This document shows positions 54,401 to 63,138 of a stretch of 64,000 bases of DNA, piece by piece (position 1 is the stretch's first letter; each line of letters opens with the position of its first letter). The DNA is from Nitrosospira sp. Nsp2 (lineage in GTDB: Bacteria > Pseudomonadota > Gammaproteobacteria > Burkholderiales > Nitrosomonadaceae): NCBI RefSeq assembly GCF_003050965.1, contig NZ_QAOU01000010.1, positions 36,518 through 100,517 on the forward strand, given 5' to 3'. Made by a program: the position numbers and the translations under genes. The notes beneath the pieces are model-generated. The model searched no databases, had not been told where the DNA came from, and saw nothing but the letters and a program-made list of their open reading frames with translations.

Positions 54401-57277
54401 ATGGTCTTCACCGGCATAACGCAGGTAATTGGTATCGGTGCCGGGCGTAGCAGGATTGTTGCGGACAACCAGTTGGCTGAGGATACCAGCGCCAACCGGA
54501 TCGTTGCTTTCAAGGTCGCCATCGCCATCCAGGTCGTTGAACTGCCTACTCTGATCGACCTCCAGGATCAGGTTAGGGGTAGAGAACACGTCCGATGGCA
54601 AGTGGGTTGCGTTAGTGTTGGCCATGATCATGGAGGCGAATGAATTATTTTCCATCTCGCCGAACAGATGCAGGCCGTCAAGGCGTTGCAGGTAATAGAA
54701 GCGATCGCCGTTCTGCAGACTCTCCATCTGCATCTCGAACACGAAGTTGAAAGTCGAGCCGAGCATGCCGCCGAAAGGCATTGTTTCTTCCGCAAGACCG
54801 CCGATCCAGAGATCGACATTCTCAAGGCCGCCCAGCGCCCCCCCAGCGTACGCGCCTGTCGCGTTGAGGAAATCGACAGCGTCAGCCGGGACTTCAAGAT
54901 CGCCGACCGACACACCGGTGATAATCGTGAGGGCCGCGTCGCGCTTGCCTTCGATCGTGGTCTGGCCCGTAATCAGCGGGTGCGTGCCGTAAGCAGCGAT
55001 GAAATTGATGATCGAGGCCTCATTCTTGAGATGGCCGGCAAAATCGACCCAGCTCTCGTATGGCTTGAGTTGGGCGTCATCGTTGGTTGCCTCGTAGAAG
55101 TCGCGTCGGGCTGCGTTGAGCGACGGAACGCCGGTATCGCGTCCGCGGGCCAGATTAATGGTTGCCAAATCGAGCGGCAGGCCCAGCAAGTTGTTGCGCA
55201 GCGCGCTCGTGACGAACTCATCAATGTGGTTTCCGACTTGGCGCGTCATGCCTCGCACGATGGCACCTGCGGCAATATCAGCGTCAACCGTGCTACTCGT
55301 TCCGTTATTCTCAAACTGGATCGGATTGAGGAAACCCTCGATCAGGCCGATGTGGTCCTGGTTGAAGCTGGGGTCAAAGCGATCAATCGATTCAGTCAGC
55401 ATCGAATGGCCGAAGCGATAGACGACGTGGGCGAATTCAGCGACGATGGAAGGATCGATGGTAACGTCGAAGCCGTCGGGAACCAGAAAGGGGTTGATCG
55501 CCGGTTGGATCTTGCGCGCGAATTCCTCAAACACCAGATGCTGATATTGCATCTCGGTGACGAACTTCGCCGCCTGGAAGAGGCGCGCACCGTCCCAAAC
55601 CAAAGCATCCACCTGCTCCTGCGTGGTTGGAAGCGCAGCCACATCCACAGCCAGCCATTCGTTCAGGAAAGTAAGGTTGCCGGTACTCAGGACGACTTCC
55701 TGCGTATGTCCAACGAGCCTGTTATGCTCCGAATGGAATATGTGGTGTACTGCGGTCAGGCCAATGTTCTCATTGGCGCGGCCGTCCCCTGCGATGTAGT
55801 GCGCATCCAGCAATTCATTATCATATTGGCCGTTTGTGGGCGAGTTGTCCGGATTGCCTAAACCAATTTCAATGTCGCCATCGGCAAGGCCGGTCGGGAC
55901 AGCGTTGTGAGCAATGTCGGCAAGGAAGGCATGGCCGGTCCGATACGCGCCAGCCGTAAGGACGCCAAGACCGCCATTGGCGGTCGGATCCCCCTCAACC
56001 AGGATAGCCGGATCGCCAGGATTGGCGCCGGGGAAAACGAGCTGGGGAAAACCATTCGGCCCAGGGATAAAATTTCCGTACTGGTCTGCAGCGAGCAGCG
56101 GAATATTCCCGACATCGGAATCAATCAACTGGATTCCGAGCAGATCCGCCGCCTGTGCCTTGACGTCCGCCCAGGTGGCCATGCCCCCATTACCGCCTTC
56201 GATCAGCTTGCCAGTGGCGACCGGGTCGCCGGCCGCATTCAGCTCATATTGGCGGAGGAACACCTGGTGCGAGGAATGCGAGGTATAGGTCTGGTTCTGG
56301 TCTACGAACGCGGTTGTCGTATTTACGGGCCGCACATCATCCGCGGTTCCCATAATGTTGTCCGCACCCGCTGAAACGGTAGCGCGTGTCAGCACCATGA
56401 AATTGGTAGGACTGGTGGGATCGTATAGCGGATCGTCCGGCTGCAGGGGAATGAATACCGTACCGCTGCCTCCCTTGTTGACGAGATCAAGCCCGTGGTC
56501 GAAGAACTGGCCGAACAACGTGAACCATGAGTTGAACGGGGCGGACAATCCTGCGTCGGGCGCAATGTTCGAGAGTACGACGTTGGCGCCGTCCAGCTCA
56601 ACGCCATTGGTCGCCAGCAACGTATCAAGGGCGGTACGGGCATCGGTCAAAGCTGTCTCTGCATCCGCACGCGCCGCTTCGGCTGCCGCTGCGGCGGCGG
56701 CCAGATCGGTATCATCGGGGTTGGCTGCGGCGGCTGCGGCGGCTGCGGCCGCAGCCACTTCGGCAGCGGTCAATGCGTTGAATAGCGACTCGATCGGCGC
56801 AAACGCGTTGCTGATCTGCGCCGTAACCGCCATTTGGTTGGCGGCGGGTACGATTCCAGCCTGCTGCAGGGCGGTCAAAATCGCTGCAGGATTGCCCAGG
56901 GTCTGGTCGACGATCAGGTTGGAGATGGTGCGAATGCTTGAATCGATGACGATCGAGTTAGGATCATTCGAAGGATTATAGTTTGGCGCTGTCGCCATGG
57001 CGGGAGCCGGCCCAGGTCCGTCAGGATCAAGGGGGGTTCCATCCGCCGGCCTGTATGAGGGCGTCAACAGCTCAGGAAATTGCTGGTCCGCTGCACCCCA
57101 TGTCGGGTGGAGCAGGTTGTTGTAGGTACCGTCGACTGTACGCAGGCCGAACGAATTGTTATAGGACGGGATGAGCCCGCCGGGGCCGAACAGCGGCTGG
57201 CCGCCGGCGTGCGCCTCAGCTATCTTGATCTGGGCGAGGATAAATTCTAGATCTGATTGAATGACTGTGACTGCCAT
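51449..57277 (-). CDS. RTX protein with animal haem peroxidase domain
   Basis: 1942 residues, ATG after AAGGAG. The first 240 residues include an Ala-rich helix (near 190-220). The peroxidase domain starts with GQFFDHGLDLV (distal His about 260, Asp for haem attachment) and contains NIGLTAVHHIFHSEHNRL, FGHSML with the proximal His (about 624) and INLARGRDTGVPSLN. RTX calcium-binding nonapeptides fill about 970-1110 (GMGDDTLFGDDGNDNLEGG) and again 1340 and 1460-1850. The last 90 residues fit a type I secretion signal region, ending in NFDFI. The enzyme class uses H2O2 to make hypohalous acids or radicals. Secreted bacterial members are known from marine and soil species and can also act as adhesins. 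Export by the adjacent system is inferred. Confidence 0.92.
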   Translation of the reverse strand: MAVTVIQSDLEFILAQIKIAEAHAGGQPLFGPGGLIPSYNNSFGLRTVDGTYNNLLHPTWGAADQQFPELLTPSYRPADGTPLDPDGPGPAPAMATAPNYNPSNDPNSIVIDSSIRTISNLIVDQTLGNPAAILTALQQAGIVPAANQMAVTAQISNAFAPIESLFNALTAAEVAAAAAAAAAAANPDDTDLAAAAAAAEAARADAETALTDARTALDTLLATNGVELDGANVVLSNIAPDAGLSAPFNSWFTLFGQFFDHGLDLVNKGGSGTVFIPLQPDDPLYDPTSPTNFMVLTRATVSAGADNIMGTADDVRPVNTTTAFVDQNQTYTSHSSHQVFLRQYELNAAGDPVATGKLIEGGNGGMATWADVKAQAADLLGIQLIDSDVGNIPLLAADQYGNFIPGPNGFPQLVFPGANPGDPAILVEGDPTANGGLGVLTAGAYRTGHAFLADIAHNAVPTGLADGDIEIGLGNPDNSPTNGQYDNELLDAHYIAGDGRANENIGLTAVHHIFHSEHNRLVGHTQEVVLSTGNLTFLNEWLAVDVAALPTTQEQVDALVWDGARLFQAAKFVTEMQYQHLVFEEFARKIQPAINPFLVPDGFDVTIDPSIVAEFAHVVYRFGHSMLTESIDRFDPSFNQDHIGLIEGFLNPIQFENNGTSSTVDADIAAGAIVRGMTRQVGNHIDEFVTSALRNNLLGLPLDLATINLARGRDTGVPSLNAARRDFYEATNDDAQLKPYESWVDFAGHLKNEASIINFIAAYGTHPLITGQTTIEGKRDAALTIITGVSVGDLEVPADAVDFLNATGAYAGGALGGLENVDLWIGGLAEETMPFGGMLGSTFNFVFEMQMESLQNGDRFYYLQRLDGLHLFGEMENNSFASMIMANTNATHLPSDVFSTPNLILEVDQSRQFNDLDGDGDLESNDPVGAGILSQLVVRNNPATPGTDTNYLRYAGEDHVILGGTSANDILIAGMGDDTLFGDDGNDNLEGGFGNDIINGGNGDDIIRDSGGDDNIKAGAGNDVVHGGPGADLILAGAGQDFVVLGGDAFSEVFAGEGNDFVLGTKNAERILGNEGNDWIEVGTFDGAPGDNFDEIFARDGVKGHDVFLGDGGFDEFIAEGGDDIMVGSPGVGKLIGMSGFDWATYKDNTSGVNADFFRLAFDENPVPPQNSALDVYEAVEGLSGSAFNDLLSGSDEDATTLVPLAAGGAAGYLGSVLDAEGIALIAGLQDVVGAGVTSFGSGDIILGGDGNDLITGRGGDDIIDGDKWLNVRISVRQNVGPNGGTGAEIDSANSMKELVTEMFNGTYNAGQLQIVREILTANGAGDIDTAAYRGVQADYQIGVANDGTVTVTDVALNPLDGSDRLRNIERLQFTDSTLGLVIGTAGNDTLAGSAINDLIVGLGGNDTATYATATAGVTVSLSNGGPQNTGGAGTDTLTSIENLTGSAFNDTLTGNGVANILSGGASNDTLVATVDNVRDTLDGGANTDTANYAAYGAALTVNLGGAAPIVVGGSGSTAANSDVLVGIENFTGGSGSDTLTGSNVANVLNGGAGNDTLVATVDNVRDTLDGGANTDTANYAAYGAALNVNLGGAAPIVVGGSGSTAANSDVLVGIENFVGGSGNDTVTGSNVDNILTGGLGSDTLNGGAGNDTLIATVDNVRDTLDGGANTDTANYAAYTAALTVNLGGAAPIVVGGSGSNNPNSDVLVGIENFTGGSANDTLTGSGVVNVLIGGAGNDTINGEAGNDTIDGGAGADILIGGNGADTIDSGAANDNLQDVFRFNATAEFGDTINNFDANGTDGVDDQVEFGGALNTAYDDGNDNNDFLFGAGNGAGGTVNVTVGQANANIEALLLTGVGGEGVTTANLGNAAAVSAAFNAEFVITAAAGEDALLVVNDTNGNSFSLWQWVQAGGGETSAGEITLIGIFNANAAATAGNFDFI
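52090..52890 (-). repeat. Three tandem repeats of about 87-96 codons within the RTX gene
   Basis: The unit (VRDTLDGGANTDTANYAAY, then NLGGAAPIVVGGSGS, NSDVLVGIENF and GSGxDTLTGSN) occurs three times, with equivalent points near 52261, 52549 and 52810. The copies are near identical at DNA level, so they arose by recent internal duplication and may vary in number between strains. The middle spacing is longer because of an extra NILTGGLGSDTLNGG block. Confidence 0.85.
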
Positions 57278-57944
57278 GGTGATACTCCTTGAGAATGTGA
57301 TTCAACTTGGACGTGAGGCCGAACCGTCGGCCGTGCACTGCACCCCTTGCATCTTGTAAGTTCCGTCGTAACCGCTGAGCACGCTCGCCACTCGGGTGGC
57401 GCTATTCGTCAGGCGATATACCATCCGACGAAACAAATACTACGCAGCAGCCCATTACGGATCAGGTACAAATCACACAAATCTCAAACAAATTTCACAA
57501 TAATTGGGTTTCCCCCCACTCCAAAAATGGGAATGGCCAGAAAAGGGCCGCAACGACGCCAAAGGAACAGATACGCCGCTTTTTTCAGGGTAAATGCAGG
57601 CGCGCCGGGTTACAGTTGGAGACACTACAGAATGAACGGCGAGGTCGCGCCAAGATATCGCGAGCGCTTTGGGCCTGGTACGGCCCTCTCTCGCCCATGA
57701 GGACGCGGTACGGATAACTGCTGGGGCCGGCAAGTTCTAAGAACTCGGAATCAGCGGCAGCGCAGGCCATCAGCAGCACCCGGTTGACACCGGACCTGCG
57801 TCCTCGTCGCGAGTAAGCTGGGGAGTAAGCTGGGTATGGGGGAAATGGAGTCAGCCAGTGGAAGGATGAACGTTTCCATTCTTTCGAATGACGCAGCCGA
57901 GAGCCTTGCCAGCCGATCCGAAAAACAGGAGAGCTGGCCCTGTG
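57278..57944. promoter_or_regulatory. Leader of the RTX peroxidase gene
   Basis: About 670 bases between the regulator's stop and the RTX start, both on the minus strand. The length, and a stretch rich in A/T near 57470-57540, suggest a regulated promoter and long leader. No gene is seen. Confidence 0.45.
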
Positions 57945-60899
57945 CTACGATCTCTTGTAGTGTAAATTCCCGGGGATTTGCGTGAGGCGTGCAAATCTCG
58001 CCTGCAACCGCTCGCGCATTGACTGTGCCCAGGGGGCGTCGTCGGTTCCGTCGAGAAAAGGACCCTGATACAACTTCCTGAGTTTCTCAACCCATCTTTG
58101 CGAATCGCCCGAATTCTCGCCCGACAATCGTTCGAACGCCCAGCAATCTACCCAGCAGAAGGTCGGATTGATTGTAAGGCGATTCTCCTGCCTGCGGATC
58201 GCCTGTTCCCCAATGAGTTTACGCAACCTGAATAAGGTCGTCGCAAGCGCCTGTGCAGCCGCGTCGCCTTCGGCGTCGGGCCAGAGGGCATCCGCCAGCC
58301 TCGCTTCTGACACATCGCGACCACCCAAGGCGATCAGCGCCTTCAACAACTCCAGCGGCTTCTTCTGGGCTTTCCCGGAAAATTGCAGGGCTGTGCCTTG
58401 TTTGACTACGCTAAAACGTCCAAGGGTATAAACACGGATGGGCCAGGGCCATAACTCCGCGTCCCGCCATGTGGGATCCGGATTTAGTTCATTGCGTTCA
58501 ATGAGGGTGCGAACATAGGCCGTCTCAATATCGGCCTCGAGTGCTATGGAACATAGCTTTGAAATCACTCGCGGGGGGAAAAAAAAGAAATGCATGTAAC
58601 CATGTTGTCGGCCAAGGCGCATGCCGTTAGCTAAATGGTAGAGGACGTGATTTTTCCCGTATGCATCCAGCGCGACAAAGGCTGAAAAGAGTTGATAGGC
58701 ATACTCGATCAACGGATTTTTGATGCTCGCGCCGACCCTGCGCCCAATCTTCAAATACAGTAGCGCTTCATTGTTCCTGCCGCACAGATGAAGCAGCAGC
58801 CCGAAGCCAAGGTTATCGACCGCGATGTAGTAGGGCGTGCCGCGAGCTTCCGAAGCAGCTACTGCCCGGCCCAAGAGTTGTAGTGCCAGCGTTGGTTCTC
58901 CTGCATAAAATTTGCGCCAAGCCGCCACAGCATAGTAGGCACCACGATCCACAGACGGCATCGGTTCAGCCAAACGCTCGAAGGCCGCGAGGAACTCGTC
59001 TGTCCGTACAAGATCGCCTCGATTAAGGCTCATCACCGCGCCAAGCTGGAGCAGAACGGAATCAAACAGACGGTTGCCTGTCCGCTCTGCAGCGCGCAAC
59101 CCGTCTTGAACCGATTGCAAACAGCGCTCTTTCATGCCGGTATGCATTGCAACCGTGGCCTCGTTTATGTAGTCCACCGGGGTGCGAGGCGGCCGTTCAG
59201 CCGAGGGCAGGTTAATTGCGTAGTGAAGCATGCTTAGAACAGATTCGGCCTCCGCATGTTCGCCGCGCAAAATGTAGTATGTCACCAAGCGGTGGCGCAA
59301 CAATGGCCGGTCGGCGGAGCATGTGTCGTGCTCCATTATCTTTTGCAAGCGTTCACGCCACAATAATAGATCCGGATGCAGAGGCTGGCGGAATGATAGC
59401 GCGATAACGAAAGCGATAGTAACCCGCACATAAAGGTCTTGTGGCAACAGCTCAAGTCGGCCGGTAAGTCGTTCGTTGAATTCCCCGACCCAAGGGTCCA
59501 TCTGCCGGAGGTTTCGGTAGATGTAAAAAATTGTATCGATAAGGCCCGACCAGCTCATTGCCATACCCACGAGGTCGTCCATCACGCTAAATTGCCGATA
59601 GGCGTTTTCAAGAATTGCCTGGCTGGCAGCAGGGTCCGAAAATGCCTTGCTGCTGCCGTGCCAGTAGAGCAACCACGGATCCGTGCCGATCACATCGGCG
59701 GGCAGCTTCTCCATCCAGGCCACGAGGGTTGCATCACGGCCCTGCGCCTTCAGAGTCGAAGCACTCGCCAGGATTACTTCCGCCAGGCGCCGCCAGTTGC
59801 GAGCCTGCTCCAGCAAGTCGATGGCAGCCTCGTTATCGCCGTCCGTTATCAGCAACTCAGCAGCTATGCAATACTTTGACCCCAGCTCGGCCGCAGAGTA
59901 TCGCGCCATCGCTTGTTCAAGGAGAAACTCCCGAAAGAGGGGGTGGAACTGATACGCCGGTTCCTTTCCCCCATAGCGTGTGATGAAATAGTTTCGCCGT
60001 ATCAGCTCCCGCAGCAGCTCCCCGGCTTTGGGTGTGCCGGTTAGTTGCGTAACGCGGGGTATGGTCATCTTAGGGAGCAACGCGCTTTGCAATAGCAGGT
60101 CGTGGCAAGTGATGTCGAGTTTCTTGAAAACTTCGACACTAAAATAATCAAAGACCGGCTCTCCCTGTTGGTCTCCTAGGGAAAGGTTCAGATCGGTACC
60201 ATTATGGATACCATCCGTACGCTCGAGCATCAGCATCAAGCCCATCATCCATCCTGCACTACGGGCCTGCAGTAGCGTCGCGGCCGCGGCAGGCAGCTTC
60301 ATCCCTTGTAGCTCGGCAACGCCAGATGTCTCCTCACGCGTTAAAATAAGGTCGTCCGCACCTATGATCGTCAATGTATGGTTAAAACGCGCTGCGGCGA
60401 GTGGCGTTGGGCAAGCGTCGCGGGTAGCGATGACGAGGTGGCAGTTCTCTGGAGTTTCCTTGCAGGCAACCTGTACCACGACGTGCAAGGGCGAGGCGTC
60501 GGCCACCTCCTGGTAGTTATCCAGAACCACGACAAGGGGGCTTTTCAGTCCAGCGTAAAATCTGCGAAAGTACTGCCGACTGAACCTCACAAGGTCAGCC
60601 GCGGTGCCTGGGTCGAAATCAGGCAAGGGAGCGGCGGCGGCAAGTAAATGTTCCTTAGCCGCTTGGCCGAAATAGTGGAAAAACGTGGCTACGTCTTCGT
60701 CGCCCGAGTCCACCTGATACCAAAGGCATCGACGGTTTCGAAATTCAATATAACTTGAAACCAGCGTGGTTTTACCCGCTCCGGGTGGTCCATGGACGAG
60801 GGCAACTGAATGCTCTCTCCATGCGATATCCAGCTGATCGAATAAGCGCGACCGCTGATAGACCGCGGAGAGACGCGGGCGGCTAGTCTTAGCCAGCAT
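57945..60899 (-). CDS. MalT-like STAND ATPase regulator with C-terminal SARP-type winged helix
   Basis: 984 residues from the ATG at 60899 (a TTG at 60908 is less likely). The NTPase domain starts RPRLSAVYQRSRLFDQLD. Walker A is HGPPGAGKTTL (about 38) and Walker B is PLVVVLDNYQEV. A helical arm includes LLQSALLPKMTIPRVTQLTG and YQFHPLFREFLLEQAM, as in MalT. The middle is a TPR-like superhelix to about 820. The C-terminus is an OmpR/SARP-type DNA-binding domain: YTLGRFSVVKQGTALQFSGKAQKKPLELLKALI, then RLADALWPDAEGDAA, TLFRLRKLIG, followed by a short BTAD-like tail. MalT itself ends in a LuxR HTH, and AfsR has its SARP domain first, so this order is distinctive. Its ligand is unknown; the RTX gene next door is a probable target. 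Confidence 0.85.
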   Translation of the reverse strand: MLAKTSRPRLSAVYQRSRLFDQLDIAWREHSVALVHGPPGAGKTTLVSSYIEFRNRRCLWYQVDSGDEDVATFFHYFGQAAKEHLLAAAAPLPDFDPGTAADLVRFSRQYFRRFYAGLKSPLVVVLDNYQEVADASPLHVVVQVACKETPENCHLVIATRDACPTPLAAARFNHTLTIIGADDLILTREETSGVAELQGMKLPAAAATLLQARSAGWMMGLMLMLERTDGIHNGTDLNLSLGDQQGEPVFDYFSVEVFKKLDITCHDLLLQSALLPKMTIPRVTQLTGTPKAGELLRELIRRNYFITRYGGKEPAYQFHPLFREFLLEQAMARYSAAELGSKYCIAAELLITDGDNEAAIDLLEQARNWRRLAEVILASASTLKAQGRDATLVAWMEKLPADVIGTDPWLLYWHGSSKAFSDPAASQAILENAYRQFSVMDDLVGMAMSWSGLIDTIFYIYRNLRQMDPWVGEFNERLTGRLELLPQDLYVRVTIAFVIALSFRQPLHPDLLLWRERLQKIMEHDTCSADRPLLRHRLVTYYILRGEHAEAESVLSMLHYAINLPSAERPPRTPVDYINEATVAMHTGMKERCLQSVQDGLRAAERTGNRLFDSVLLQLGAVMSLNRGDLVRTDEFLAAFERLAEPMPSVDRGAYYAVAAWRKFYAGEPTLALQLLGRAVAASEARGTPYYIAVDNLGFGLLLHLCGRNNEALLYLKIGRRVGASIKNPLIEYAYQLFSAFVALDAYGKNHVLYHLANGMRLGRQHGYMHFFFFPPRVISKLCSIALEADIETAYVRTLIERNELNPDPTWRDAELWPWPIRVYTLGRFSVVKQGTALQFSGKAQKKPLELLKALIALGGRDVSEARLADALWPDAEGDAAAQALATTLFRLRKLIGEQAIRRQENRLTINPTFCWVDCWAFERLSGENSGDSQRWVEKLRKLYQGPFLDGTDDAPWAQSMRERLQARFARLTQIPGNLHYKRS

Positions 60900-61216
60900 A
60901 ACTTCCAAACAGGGGAACTGTGAGGAAGCGGCGTTTGAAACCGGAATAAACGATCCGGTTAAAGATAGGTCTTTCTGGTCGCATTTGGGGGTAGCCTTGG
61001 CAGAAGCTAGTTATTGCAGTCTTGCCTGCTATTTTCTTTTTAAAAACACGTTATAATATTAAGCAAGAATCGAGCCGTTGTATATAAGTAAATGTATCCT
61101 TGCGGATTTCATCTCCCGCCCCGGTTGAAGCAGCATAAAGTGTAAAGCTCTCGAGAGTTGCAGACACTGAAGATGTCGGGCTAGAACCCGGCAGCGGAAA
61201 CCGGAAACGACCCCGT
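60900..61216. other. Spacer upstream of the regulator
   Basis: About 320 bases, AT-rich near 61030-61080, with no gene seen. It should hold the regulator's promoter. Confidence 0.4.
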
Positions 61217-61432
61217 CCCCGATATCCCCGAATTTTCCTTGATTTGGCTGGGCAGATAACCGAGCCGCAGATACCGCTGGTTGCGGTGGGTGCGGGGCTA
61301 TATGTCCTTATTCGGTTTATAGAGGCATATAGTCTCTGGCATTACAAGAAGTGGGCCCTGTGGGTCTCGGCGGCAAGCGGAGCAATTTATATACCTTTTC
61401 AGCTGCTGGAACTGTGTGAACACGTTACCTGA
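61217..61432 (+). pseudogene. C-terminal fragment of a DUF2127-type membrane protein
   Basis: The open frame reads QIPLVAVGAGLYVLIRFIEAYSLWHYKK, then WALWVSAASGAIYIPFQLLEL and ends CEHVT. This matches the RxxEAYGLWxxRxWAEWLxxxSGxIYLPxE region of DUF2127 membrane proteins, as I know them. The two or three preceding transmembrane helices and the last one are missing. A TTG at 61244 could start a 62-residue product, but there is no Shine-Dalgarno sequence. It is probably a remnant. Confidence 0.45.
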
Positions 61433-61582
61433 CTAGGTCTCGGCGCCTGGCACTAAACCTTCTCACGGGAAGGAGATACTGAAGTAGAGCCTGCCTTACA
61501 GTGATCCCATTTTTTACGGTGCAGGCCTTTGGGACCGTTACTAAAAAGCCGTCACGGTAAGGGAGGGGGAGGGGCAAAATAA

Positions 61583-61600
61583 AACCCGCCGAAGCGGGTT
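61583..61600 (-). terminator. Rho-independent terminator of the PEP-CTERM gene
   Basis: AACCCGC (61583-61589), loop CGAA, GCGGGTT (61594-61600). On the minus strand the stem is followed by TTTTATTTT, a good U-run. It lies 94 bases beyond the stop of the gene at 61694. Confidence 0.8.
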
Positions 61601-61693
61601 CCAGGAGAGGAGAAAGGTTAGGCGTTTAATGTTATTATTTTGTTGGGACTTGCTCTCTATATTCCTATTGGACCTTGGTGCTACTCATTACTG

Positions 61694-62371
61694 TTAGCCG
61701 CCCCTAGTATGACGGAGCCGCCAACCCAACAAACTAAGTCCGGCCAATAGCATCATGTAGGTTTGAGGTTCCGGAATGGCTGACACGCTGTCCATCACTC
61801 CTAACAATCGAGTATCAAGAGGGTTTCCTTCGGCAGATAAAAATGAAAGGCGAATGAAATTAGAGCCGTTAAATTCATTAAGATTAAGTTCGCTTGGCAA
61901 AGCGAAATCGCTCAGCCCTCCGGTCCCGCCCAATGGCAAATCTTGAAACTGGAAGTCAAAGGCTTGTGTGACCAGACCCAACGATGCTATAGGACCTGTA
62001 AGCCCCACTTGGGAACCATACCCATTAAAATTGCTTGCATGTGTAATTGGCCCAACAAATATGTAGGTCTGCAAATTTTCGAACGCGCCCGTTGCAGTAC
62101 CCATTTCGGTATTGACTTTGAAGCTGCCCTGATTGCCGTAATTCGTAAATTCCGGCGATGGCGTTGAGGTTGGCGATGCATTTTCGTCATAACTGAGATA
62201 CGCGGAGAACGGAGTGCCCTCAAGGCTTAGCAACTCCTGGGGTGTTTGAAGCGCATGTTCAACAGTGAGTTTCCCCATTATCTCCCATGTAACCGCTTGG
62301 GCGCTGCCTGCTCCGGTCATCAAAGCAACAGTCACAAGTCCGGCAGCTATCTTCATTCCTTCCGATTTCAT
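61694..62371 (-). CDS. PEP-CTERM sorting domain protein
   Basis: 225 residues, ATG after AAAGGAGAT. The signal peptide (MKIAAGLVTVALMTGAGSAQA) is followed by VTWEIMGKLTVEHAL and a beta-rich mature region with a Pro/Ser/Thr linker (NASPTSTPSPE). The tail is IPEPQTY, hydrophobic MMLLAGLSLLGW and RLRHTRGG. The pattern of N-terminal strands is found in a common PEP-CTERM subgroup whose function is unknown. It is transcribed alone and closed by a good terminator. Confidence 0.85.
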   Translation of the reverse strand: MKSEGMKIAAGLVTVALMTGAGSAQAVTWEIMGKLTVEHALQTPQELLSLEGTPFSAYLSYDENASPTSTPSPEFTNYGNQGSFKVNTEMGTATGAFENLQTYIFVGPITHASNFNGYGSQVGLTGPIASLGLVTQAFDFQFQDLPLGGTGGLSDFALPSELNLNEFNGSNFIRLSFLSAEGNPLDTRLLGVMDSVSAIPEPQTYMMLLAGLSLLGWRLRHTRGG

Positions 62372-62741
62372 TTGTATCTCCTTTTTGTTTTTGTTAAATC
62401 GGCACGGATGTGACGATGGGGATGTTACTGATGTACCTCCATTTACAGCTACCCCTGGCGAAAGGCTCGAGCGCCTTCATGCTATAACAACAATCTTCTC
62501 CAATCGATACTAGATGAGGGTTTTCTTTCAAGTATCTAGCTGAGAAGATGATCCACGCTTCTCATATGAAGCGGCTTCGCATTTATAGTCGAACACCCCG
62601 TCCTACGCCGCTTTGTCATGCTGCATAGGCTTCATGGGCATAGCAATGCATTGATGTGTTGATATGGACGACGTCCTGTTGTGGTTGAGCCCATAATGTT
62701 CCTGAAACATTCAAATATCAAGCAGTATTAGGAGGGGTGTC
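62372..62741. other. Spacer, leader of the PEP-CTERM gene
   Basis: About 370 bases with no gene recognised. Its left end is the promoter/leader of the minus-strand PEP-CTERM gene. Confidence 0.4.
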
Positions 62742-63138
62742 GTTATTCCTGCGGGTAAAACCCAGATCATCCCAAGAAGCTTTTCTAACTATTACCACGC
62801 TTTTATTACGGGCCCCGACGGGGCAGGCATGAACGATCTCGGCACGCCGGGCGAACAAAGCATCGCTTATGGTATCAACGACGCCGGGCGTGGTGGGGTC
62901 CTTCAACGGGCATGCTTTCGTTACCGGGCCAAATGGCGCGGGGATGACCGATCTTAACTCCTTGGTGAGCCTTCCGGCCAACGTCGTCTTGACAGCCGCA
63001 ACAGCAATCAACAACCATGGACAGGTCGTCGTGAATGCCTCCATTGTTCCCGAACCCGAAACCTATGCATTGATGCTGGCCGGCTTGGGCCTGATCGGAT
63101 TTTTGACGCGCCGTAAGAACGCAGAAAATCGAACTTAG
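62742..63138 (+). pseudogene. HAF-repeat PEP-CTERM gene remnant with frameshift
   Basis: One frame reads YYHAFITGPDGAGMNDLG, then AYGINDAG up to about 62887. The sense then moves into another frame: VVGSFNGHAFVTGPNGAGM, TDLNSLVSLPANVVLTAA, NNHGQVVV. That frame ends with an intact PEP-CTERM signal (VPEPETYALMLAGLGLIGFLTRRKN). The junction GGGCGTGGTGGGG lacks two bases compared with an expected GGG-CAG-GTG-GTG-GGG for AGQVVG. The signal peptide and first repeats are absent. The preserved tail is close to that of the gene at 14116-15246, suggesting a once similar paralogue. Confidence 0.7.

Noticed and set aside
53963..54643. Plus-strand frame of 226 codons opposite the RTX repeats
   Set aside because: Its regularity comes from the RTX nonapeptide repeats on the coding strand.
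54668..55861. Plus-strand frame of 397 codons opposite the haem peroxidase domain
   Set aside because: The opposite strand carries the conserved peroxidase motifs, so this frame is fortuitous.
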